A DNA stretch of 12,505 nt from JBKHBT01 sp046542255 (GTDB lineage Bacteria > UBP14 > UBA6098 > JBKHBT01), in NCBI GenBank assembly GCA_046542255.1, contig JBKHBT010000102.1, positions 1-12,505 on the forward strand. The letters run 5' to 3'. The translations under genes and the position numbers were made by a program. The notes under the pieces were generated by a model. It saw only the letters and a list, made by a program, of their open reading frames with translations, was not told where the DNA came from and did no database searches. Position 1 is the first letter of the stretch, and each line of letters begins with the position of its first letter. Below are positions 7,655 to 12,505 of this stretch, piece by piece.

Positions 7655-8116
7655 ATGCGCCGCAAAGAAAAGAAAATCGACTCGATAATCGAACTTGGCG
7701 AAATCCTGGAAAATGGCCGAATTTGCCGAATCGCAATGATCGATAATGGTGTGCCATATATCATACCGCTTTGCTATGGCTATGAAGATGGCTATTTGTA
7801 CTTCCATACTGCTCCAGAAGGTAAAAAAATTGATTTGATTCTCGAAAATCAATATATCGGCTTTGAGATTGATATAGCCCATGAATTGATCACTGATGAA
7901 ATCGCTGGAAAATGGACTATGAAATATAAATCCATATCCGGTAATGGAAGAGCAGAATTAGTAGGCAATTACCAGGACAAGATAGATGCATACAGAGTTA
8001 TAATGGAACAATTCTCCGGAAGCAGAGATTGGAATTTCGCGCCGGGTTGCATTGATGCATCACTTATTATAAAGCTTGAGATAATGACTATGACGGGTAA
8101 GAAGTCGGGGTATTGA
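7655..8116 (+). CDS. PNPOx-fold flavin-binding protein, NimA-like
   Basis: 153 residues, the usual length of the pyridoxamine-5'-phosphate-oxidase-like / nitroimidazole-resistance (NimA) family, whose members are small dimeric split-barrel proteins binding FMN or related cofactors. Visible family marks are GRICRIAMIDNGVPYIIPLCYGY (shortened: the I-A-M-x-x-x-G-x-P-Y-x-x-P-L core, 26-39), then the Y-L-Y-F-H-T-A-P-E-G-K-K-I-D block (47-60) with His51 at the position of the cofactor-contacting His of NimA. Further on come the S-G-x-G-x-A strand (95-100) and a C-terminal strand IKLEIMTMTGKKSG. The ATG directly follows the upstream TAG; AGGA at 7646-7649 gives a fitting SD. It is cytoplasmic, with no signal peptide, and its link with the secreted upstream gene is not obvious. 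The substrate is unknown; a drug-resistance role should not be assumed from the fold alone. Confidence 0.85.
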   Translation: MRRKEKKIDSIIELGEILENGRICRIAMIDNGVPYIIPLCYGYEDGYLYFHTAPEGKKIDLILENQYIGFEIDIAHELITDEIAGKWTMKYKSISGNGRAELVGNYQDKIDAYRVIMEQFSGSRDWNFAPGCIDASLIIKLEIMTMTGKKSGY

Positions 8117-9388
8117 TCAAAAGAATTCGATATCTACAGAAATTCCTACCGTATGGTTAAATTCGAAAGTGCCTGTCCCTTCTGAGCCGAAAGTTATCCA
8201 ACCCGTTCCAGTAAAACTGCTATCGAATCTACAAATTCTATCATCGCCGCCTACATAGATATTGCCTTCGCAATCCTGACTTACTCCATCGGGTTCCTGG
8301 AAACCGCCTATCCCTGTCCCTGCATGACCATATGTAGTCCAACCGGAGCCAGTTAAATCATTCAGCCTTACGATTCTATTATTATTCCTATCGGCAATAA
8401 CAAGTCTATTTTCAAAATCAAAGAAGAAACTTCTTGGATGGCGAAACTGATTTATTCCTGAACCTGTAGTACCATAGGCAACAAATCCTGAGCCAGACAA
8501 ATCATCGATTCTAACCATTCTATTGTTATTGGTATCTGATATATATAATTTCATATCACCGCCCTGTATTACTGCCGAAGGTTCATTTAAGATACCTGAT
8601 CCCCAGCTAATTAAGCCAGCACCGGACATATCATCGATTCTTACAATCCTATTGTGCTGACAATCAGCTATCAGAATTCGCCCAGCATTATCGAATGATA
8701 TTTGCCGTGGTCGATATAGACCGATTGAAGATGGGGTTTCTGTCCAGCCAGCCCCGGTCATATCATCTATTCTCACTATTCGATTATTGCCTCTATCTAC
8801 GATATATATCTTATCATCAGGTCCGACCTGAACATCTATAGCACCATCGAAATGACCTAAGCCAGAACCTGAACTTCCATAACTAATCCAACCTGTTCCG
8901 GATATATCATCAATTTTTACTATCCTATGATTATACCAATCTGCAATATATATTCCTTCATTGATACAAGAACTATCACCAGTATCTGGCAAACAAATCG
9001 TAAAAGCAGAATCAACTATAATACCGAGGGTGTCTCCATCACGGAACATATAATCAGGAAAAGTTAGATATGCATGTGCAATGCTTCCGGATGATAATAA
9101 CTCTACTCTCGCAAATTCACTCGGAAGTCGTACTATCTGAACTAAATCCATTGTTTCATTTACAAGTGAAAATCTTAGTCTGGTTGTGTCAATTAGCTCG
9201 CATACAGTATCTATAATTTCTATAGGATAGCACATCTCCTCACATGCATAATATCTAGGAAAACTATCGCAAAAGCTAATATAATATAGTCCATCGCCAG
9301 GTATAACTCGCTGAGCCTGAAGTGTTGATAACAACACTATAAACAATAATAAACCGAACACAAACTCTCTTGACAACCTACCCTCCAT
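8117..9388 (-). CDS. Secreted six-bladed NHL-type beta-propeller protein
   Basis: 423 residues from the ATG at 9388. A signal peptide lies within 1-25 (FVFGLLLFIVLLSTLQA). An N-terminal beta domain (26-140) with six cysteines (40, 49, 53, 63, 132, 141) may hold disulfides. Six NHL-like repeats of about 45 residues follow, each marked by N-R-I-V-R-I-D-D-(M/L)-(S/T)-G-x-G: motif starts near 154, 202, 246, 289, 337 and 383. The first repeat lacks its opening strand, and the C-terminus (FNHTVGISVDIEFF) looks like that missing strand. This fits a ring closed by joining the two ends, although a truncated seventh repeat is also possible. NHL propellers bind proteins, nucleic acids or ligands, and some are lyases; I see no catalytic signature. 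The better start may be TTG at 9376: GGAGG (9386-9382) sits 5 nt before it, and it would give MSREFVFG. No sorting tail. It meets the upstream-strand gene with no gap. Confidence 0.85.
   Translation of the reverse strand: MEGRLSREFVFGLLLFIVLLSTLQAQRVIPGDGLYYISFCDSFPRYYACEEMCYPIEIIDTVCELIDTTRLRFSLVNETMDLVQIVRLPSEFARVELLSSGSIAHAYLTFPDYMFRDGDTLGIIVDSAFTICLPDTGDSSCINEGIYIADWYNHRIVKIDDISGTGWISYGSSGSGLGHFDGAIDVQVGPDDKIYIVDRGNNRIVRIDDMTGAGWTETPSSIGLYRPRQISFDNAGRILIADCQHNRIVRIDDMSGAGLISWGSGILNEPSAVIQGGDMKLYISDTNNNRMVRIDDLSGSGFVAYGTTGSGINQFRHPRSFFFDFENRLVIADRNNNRIVRLNDLTGSGWTTYGHAGTGIGGFQEPDGVSQDCEGNIYVGGDDRICRFDSSFTGTGWITFGSEGTGTFEFNHTVGISVDIEFF
9377..9386 (-). promoter_or_regulatory. SD that points to a TTG start for the NHL gene
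   Basis: GGAGGGTAGG directly precedes TTG (9376-9374), while nothing SD-like precedes the ATG at 9388. With the nearby promoter candidate, the TTG start would have a leader of about 23 nt and the ATG would be nearly leaderless. Either start keeps a good signal peptide. Confidence 0.5.
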
Positions 9389-9405
9389 TTCATATGCTAC
9401 ATTAA

Positions 9406-9434
9406 AATATACATTAAAAATTATTATAAAACAA
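9406..9434 (-). promoter_or_regulatory. Sigma-70-like promoter of the NHL gene
   Basis: Minus strand: TTGTTT (9434-9429), 17-nt spacer, TATATT (9411-9406). Placed about 20-35 bp before the possible start codons. The background is AT-rich. Confidence 0.45.
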
Positions 9435-9570
9435 TGGCTTTTTAAGTTTAAACTGTTGATAACTTGTTCATAAGCTTTTTATAACCATGTGATAAACTAT
9501 TGAAAAAGTATTGATAGTTCTTCAGAAATCTAAATATTCGATGATGAAAAGGTATCTAAAAGAGCTTTAA

Positions 9571-10281
9571 CTATCTGCTCTTGACAGCGCCATTCTTATA
9601 GATGGGTACATTATCAAATTTGTCAACCTGGCTGGCAAATTCTATGTCTCGGCTATATCCTATGGAATCTAAATATTTTGCATGATGCGCAGTTTTGATA
9701 GTTTCCAAAATATCGGGATTATTTTCTGCAAAAAGCTTTGCAACCCTTGCCTGATCATTCATTTCGAAATCACCTATTTTTCTGGCAAGGCTCATAGCAA
9801 AATATCCAGCAAAATAGAAATCTTCTAATGCAAATCTTCCTTCGACACCTGAGCATACTATCGAAATATTATCATGATTTTTTGCAAGCTCGAGGGCTGC
9901 TGAAAGATTAGCAAAAGATGACACAGCAACTTTCCTGGCTGGCTTTGAAGCAAGAAGTGCCTTTGAACCATTAGTGCTCGCAAAAATAAGCTCCTTGCCC
10001 GAAACGATTTCTTTTTCATATTCAAATGGCGAATTACCAAGATCGAATCCTGGAAGTATCTTCGCTTTTCTTTCGCCACATAGCATTGCTTTAGGGAAAT
10101 CTTTCTTTAACCTGATTGCGAGATCCGGGCTTTCTGCTGGGTATAGTGCTTTTGCACCATTGGCAAAAGCTGTAATTATCGTATTAGATGCTCGAAGGAT
10201 ATCGGCAACAAAAGCGATGCTGCTTTGGATCTGATCGGGTATGACCGTTTTATAGGTGATGTAAATTTTTAATGATCTCAT
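9571..10281 (-). CDS. comB: 2-phosphosulfolactate phosphatase-family protein (ComB-like)
   Basis: 236 residues, normal for ComB (COG2045). In coenzyme M biosynthesis this Mg-dependent enzyme removes phosphate from 2-phosphosulfolactate to give 3-sulfolactate. Family marks in order: FVADILRASNTIITAFANGAK (shortened: D-I-L-R-A-S-N-T-I, 27-35), L-C-G-E-R (67-71), P-G-F-D-L-G-N-S-P (77-85), S-T-N-G-S-K-A (102-108), V-C-S-G-V-E-G-R-F-A-L-E-D (141-153), and a C-terminal H-H-A-K-Y-L / D-N-V-P segment. The acidic and Arg residues in these motifs are the expected metal/phosphate site. No other coenzyme M or sulfolactate genes are in view; many bacteria carry ComB homologues whose physiological role is unclear. 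The only reasonable start is the ATG at 10281, which directly follows the U-run of a terminator and has no SD. Its neighbour upstream on the same strand is gcvT, 39 bp away. The stop overlaps a weak AAGAGC/GCTCTT hairpin (9560-9582). Confidence 0.88.
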   Translation of the reverse strand: MRSLKIYITYKTVIPDQIQSSIAFVADILRASNTIITAFANGAKALYPAESPDLAIRLKKDFPKAMLCGERKAKILPGFDLGNSPFEYEKEIVSGKELIFASTNGSKALLASKPARKVAVSSFANLSAALELAKNHDNISIVCSGVEGRFALEDFYFAGYFAMSLARKIGDFEMNDQARVAKLFAENNPDILETIKTAHHAKYLDSIGYSRDIEFASQVDKFDNVPIYKNGAVKSR

Positions 10282-10313
10282 AAAAAAATGAGCCGCCTAT
10301 ATTAATGCGGCTC
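10282..10313 (-). terminator. Strong intrinsic terminator after gcvT, abutting the comB start
   Basis: Minus strand GAGCCGC (10313-10307), 10-nt loop, GCGGCTC (10296-10290), one base, then seven T (10288-10282). The stem begins 7 bp past the gcvT stop codon. The last T of the run touches the A of the comB ATG (10281). Confidence 0.88.
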
Positions 10314-10320
10314 CGAAATA

Positions 10321-11430
10321 TTATTTGCCTGACTTTAAGCTTCCATCTTTATAGAAAGGTGGCTTAACAACTTCTGCAGAGATAATTCTATTTCTGATGC
10401 TTATACCCACTTCTGTTCCTCGTTTGGTATGAGGCCTTTGCACATAAGCTATCGCAATGCCTTTATTTAAGGTGGGGCTAAATAATCCCGAAGTAACTTC
10501 GCCCATTTCCTGGCCATTTATTATTATCTTATGGCCCTTTCTGGGGAAACATCTTTCTTGTGCTTCGATGCAAACGAGCCTTCTATTGAAAGCATCATTT
10601 TCTTTAATTCGAAGTAGCTCATCGCGGCCTATGAAATCGCCTTTATTAAATTTGACGACCCATTTCAAGCCGGCTTCGAGAGGATGAGTAGTTTCATCGA
10701 TATCGTTTCCATAGAGTGCAAATTTCATTTCCAGACGCAGGCTATCTCTTGCGCCGAGGCCTATCGGCATGATATTCATCGGCTCGCCATATTCCAGGAA
10801 TTTATCCCAAAACATGCTAGAATTGGCCGGATTATGATAAATTTCAAATCCGTCTTCGCCAGTATAGCCTGTTCTGGATATAAGAACCTTCGCACCGCCA
10901 AAATCAAGTTCTGTGGAATTATAGTATGGAAGAGTCGAAAGATTAAATTTCGTCATCTTTTGGACTACATTTTCGGCATAAGGCCCTTGAATTGCTAACA
11001 GTGCTGTTTCATCCGAGACATTTTCCAGCTCGACATCATCGGGCTTATGGTCTTTAAGCCATTGAAAATCTTTAACCACATTAGAAGCATTAACCACAAG
11101 CATCCATTCATTGCCACCGAGATTATATACCAGTAAATCATCGACAATTCCGCCATCATCATAGCACATCACTGAATAGAGAATCTTATGTCTATCGAGT
11201 TTGGATACGTCATTTGTAATCATCTTTTGGATGAAGTCTTTGGCGCCTTCGCCACGAATCCTGAATTCGCCCATATGGGATATATCGAACATTCCGACCG
11301 ATTTGCGTACCTGCTGATGTTCAGGAACAATTCCTTTATACAGCATTGGCATCCTATAGCCAGCGAAATCAACCATCTTGGCATGATTTAAAACATGTTT
11401 GTCATAAAAAGGTGTCTTCTTTGATTCCAC
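10321..11430 (-). CDS. gcvT: Aminomethyltransferase, T-protein of the glycine cleavage system
   Basis: 369 residues from the chosen GTG at 11430, close to the family's usual 360-370. It transfers the methylene group from the aminomethyl-lipoyl H-protein to tetrahydrofolate and releases ammonia, in the cytoplasm. Visible motifs (numbered from the GTG): F-A-G-Y-R-M-P-M-L-Y (22-31), D-I-S-H-M-G-E-F (49-56), D-D-G-G-I-V-D-D-L-L-V-Y (91-102) with the catalytic/folate-side Asp, S-R-T-G-Y-T-G-E-D-G-F-E (185-196), G-L-G-A-R-D-S-L-R-L-E (225-235), and the C-terminal G-x-V-T-S-G-x-x-S-P-T-L (310-321). The YgfZ iron-sulfur repair motif (K-G-C-x-x-G-Q) is absent; K-G-D-F-I-G-R-D is present, so this is a true GcvT type. 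The GTG start is preferred over an upstream TTG (11448) because AAGGA (11440-11436) lies 5 nt before it. The P- and H-protein genes are not in the window. It has its own promoter candidate and terminator, so it may be transcribed alone. Confidence 0.95.
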   Translation of the reverse strand: MESKKTPFYDKHVLNHAKMVDFAGYRMPMLYKGIVPEHQQVRKSVGMFDISHMGEFRIRGEGAKDFIQKMITNDVSKLDRHKILYSVMCYDDGGIVDDLLVYNLGGNEWMLVVNASNVVKDFQWLKDHKPDDVELENVSDETALLAIQGPYAENVVQKMTKFNLSTLPYYNSTELDFGGAKVLISRTGYTGEDGFEIYHNPANSSMFWDKFLEYGEPMNIMPIGLGARDSLRLEMKFALYGNDIDETTHPLEAGLKWVVKFNKGDFIGRDELLRIKENDAFNRRLVCIEAQERCFPRKGHKIIINGQEMGEVTSGLFSPTLNKGIAIAYVQRPHTKRGTEVGISIRNRIISAEVVKPPFYKDGSLKSGK

Positions 11431-11435
11431 AATAT

Positions 11436-11440
11436 TCCTT
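11436..11440 (-). promoter_or_regulatory. SD deciding the GTG start of gcvT
   Basis: AAGGA, 5-nt spacer (ATATT), then GTG at 11430. The longer frame starting at TTG 11448 has no comparable SD and adds six residues not expected in the family. Confidence 0.7.
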
Positions 11441-11463
11441 TCGATCAATTAAATTCTTTGATA

Positions 11464-11492
11464 AATATAGCAAAGATTCATACCAACTGCAA
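11464..11492 (-). promoter_or_regulatory. Sigma-70-like promoter of gcvT
   Basis: Minus strand TTGCAG (11492-11487), 17-nt spacer, TATATT (11469-11464). It lies in the 92-bp gap between mrp and gcvT, giving a leader of about 27 nt that carries the AAGGA. No glycine riboswitch could fit in this leader. Confidence 0.5.
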
Positions 11493-11522
11493 GAAAAGCT
11501 TCGATAGATGACATCTTGATAC

Positions 11523-12311
11523 CTATTTTTTTAGATCGATAATATTTTGTGCAATATCTTTGAATGCTTTTGTTGCTGGCGATTGCTCATCCATGATAGT
11601 CGTGCCTTCATCGCCGGCGGTAACCACTCTGGGGTCTATTGGTACTTTGCCCAGAAAATTGACTTTCTTCTCTTTGGCAGCTTTCTCACCGCCGCCTGTT
11701 TTGAAAAGATCGATTGTCTCGCCACAATGTGGGCAGACATAGCCACTCATATTCTCTACAACTCCAGCGATTTCCAAATTTAGCGTTTTCGCGAAGGTCA
11801 GCGCTTTTTTAGAATCTAATATCGAGACATCCTGTGGCGTAGTGACGATTATTGCTTCGGAATCATCGATCATTTGGCCGACAGATAGCGGTTCATCGCC
11901 GGTTCCCGGAGGTGAATCGATGATAAGAAAATCCAGTTCGCCCCATTGGGTTTCCTCCAAAAATCGTTTTATCATATTATATTTGAGAGGCCCACGCCAG
12001 ATAACGGCCTGTTCTGGGCTTTCGAGCAAAAAAGCTACCGAAATCACATGCAAATTTTCGCCGATTTTCACGGGCACAAGCCGATTGCCTTCGGTAACTC
12101 CAAGCCTTTCGCCTTCCAGGCCCAGCATCAAAGGTATATTAGGGCCATGAATATCGACATCTAATATGCCAACTTTTTTTCCCAATGATGCCAGCGCTCT
12201 TGCCAAATTGACCGATACTGTGCTTTTACCAACACCGCCCTTTCCCGATAAGACCAAAATCTTGCGGTCGATACCGGCCAGGTTCTTTTTAATATCTTCA
12301 TTATTATTCAC
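11523..12311 (-). CDS. mrp: Mrp/NBP35-family iron-sulfur cluster carrier ATPase (ApbC-like)
   Basis: 262 residues from the GTG at 12311. P-loop ATPase of the deviant Walker A (MinD/Mrp) class that holds and delivers Fe-S clusters in the cytoplasm. Numbered from the GTG: G-K-G-G-V-G-K-S-T (23-31) with the signature Lys, I-L-D-V-D-I-H-G-P-N-I-P (49-60), Mrp-type W-R-G-P-L (105-109), switch II I-D-S-P-P-G-T-G-D-E-P-L (131-142), V-V-E-N-M-S-G-Y (184-191), and C-P-H-C (193-196), the bridging cluster ligands of the dimer. The N-terminal DUF59/MIP18-like domain found in many Mrp proteins is absent, so this is the short, NBP35-like form. The GTG is preferred over TTG 12335 because AAGGAG (12323-12318) lies 6 nt before it. 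A palindrome overlaps its probable transcription start. It is the first of three same-strand genes (mrp, gcvT, comB), but no terminator follows it, so some read-through into gcvT is likely. Confidence 0.94.
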   Translation of the reverse strand: MNNNEDIKKNLAGIDRKILVLSGKGGVGKSTVSVNLARALASLGKKVGILDVDIHGPNIPLMLGLEGERLGVTEGNRLVPVKIGENLHVISVAFLLESPEQAVIWRGPLKYNMIKRFLEETQWGELDFLIIDSPPGTGDEPLSVGQMIDDSEAIIVTTPQDVSILDSKKALTFAKTLNLEIAGVVENMSGYVCPHCGETIDLFKTGGGEKAAKEKKVNFLGKVPIDPRVVTAGDEGTTIMDEQSPATKAFKDIAQNIIDLKK

Positions 12312-12317
12312 AATCGA

Positions 12318-12326
12318 CTCCTTTTT
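12318..12326 (-). promoter_or_regulatory. SD deciding the GTG start of mrp
   Basis: AAAAAGGAG, 6-nt spacer (TCGATT), then GTG at 12311. The longer TTG frame would place this SD inside the coding sequence. Confidence 0.75.
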
Positions 12327-12338
12327 GAAAATCAAAAA

Positions 12339-12352
12339 TTAGGCACTCCTAA
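12339..12352. promoter_or_regulatory. Candidate operator palindrome in the mrp leader
   Basis: TTAGG-cact-CCTAA, a perfect dyad with a 4-bp centre, at or just after the likely mrp transcription start. TTAGG/CCTAA half-sites occur in DtxR/IdeR-type metal-repressor boxes, which are longer; the link is suggestive only. A repressor here would block initiation. Confidence 0.35.
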
Positions 12353-12357
12353 TGTTC

Positions 12358-12386
12358 TAATTAATAAAGAAATCACGATTAGTCAA
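12358..12386 (-). promoter_or_regulatory. Sigma-70-like promoter of mrp
   Basis: Minus strand TTGACT (12386-12381) with a poorer -10, TTAATT or TAATTA, at 16-17 nt (12364-12358). The -35 is good, the -10 weak. Confidence 0.35.
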
Positions 12387-12445
12387 GAATTTGTTAGAAT
12401 TATTTTGAATTTCTTTTTATCTTAAAAGCCTTAAAAATACACAGT

Positions 12446-12480
12446 TAAAAAATCCAGACAATGCGCTGTTCCGCATTGTC
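12446..12480 (-). terminator. Intrinsic terminator of a gene outside the right edge
   Basis: Minus strand GACAATGCG (12480-12472), 6-nt loop, CGCATTGTC (12465-12457), then TGGATTTTTTAA. Nine perfect pairs followed by a T-run. It would end a minus-strand transcript coming from beyond the window, and shows that mrp is not the tail of a longer operon. Confidence 0.65.
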
Positions 12481-12505
12481 ATACTTTTCAGGCTAAAACA
12501 TCAGT

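Noticed and set aside
9440..9500. Possible replication-origin signals (TTATCAACA-like box near 9454 in AT-rich DNA)
   Set aside because: Only one near-match to a DnaA box in a 180-bp gap, without dnaA/dnaN neighbours or a box cluster.
9556..9584. Terminator after comB
   Set aside because: The AAGAGC/GCTCTT stem has only six pairs, an 11-nt loop and a short TTTT; too weak to call.
11431..11522. Glycine riboswitch upstream of gcvT
   Set aside because: The gap to mrp is only 92 bp, contains a promoter-like pair, and shows none of the tandem aptamer core.

Overview
The window looks like chromosomal DNA from an uncultivated bacterium of, or near, the Fibrobacterota-Chlorobiota-Bacteroidota (FCB) group of candidate phyla. 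Supporting this are two C-terminal surface-sorting tails of the type IX secretion / FlgD-like style (one with a Y-P-N-P-F-N motif), large secreted beta-helix, beta-propeller and tail-fibre-like proteins, and intergenic spaces packed with short palindromic repeats. Base composition is moderate to low in G+C by eye. Several genes have clear Shine-Dalgarno (SD) sequences, often in front of GTG or TTG starts, which argues against a typical Bacteroidota member. The phylum assignment is inference.

Left part (1-639): the 3' end of a surface protein gene on the plus strand, then a repeat-rich space. This holds an 81-bp duplication that carries the gene's last codons, a set of palindromic elements and an imperfect inverted repeat. 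Next (640-4665, minus strand) is a 1341-residue secreted protein that joins a streptopain-type C10 cysteine protease to two right-handed beta-helix regions and a sorting tail.

A 760-bp gap (4666-5425) carries a multi-branched nested inverted-repeat structure of about 214 bp (4931-5144) and two perfect hairpins; it is the least explained part of the window. To its right, on the plus strand, a secreted 742-residue tail-fibre/lectin-like protein is followed without any gap by a NimA-like PNPOx-fold flavoprotein. This pair converges, with zero spacing, on a secreted six-bladed NHL-type propeller gene (8117-9388, minus strand).

The right end is a minus-strand run of cytoplasmic metabolic genes: an Mrp/NBP35 iron-sulfur carrier ATPase (first transcribed), GcvT aminomethyltransferase and a ComB-type 2-phosphosulfolactate phosphatase. 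Each of mrp and gcvT has its own promoter-like sequence. A strong intrinsic terminator separates gcvT from comB, and its U-run directly touches the comB start codon. A further terminator at the right edge closes a gene outside the window. I found no CRISPR array, integrase, transposase, tRNA or rRNA. The novelty candidates are the 4931-5144 structure, the comB leader arrangement, the palindrome inside the first gene, and the protease/beta-helix fusion.
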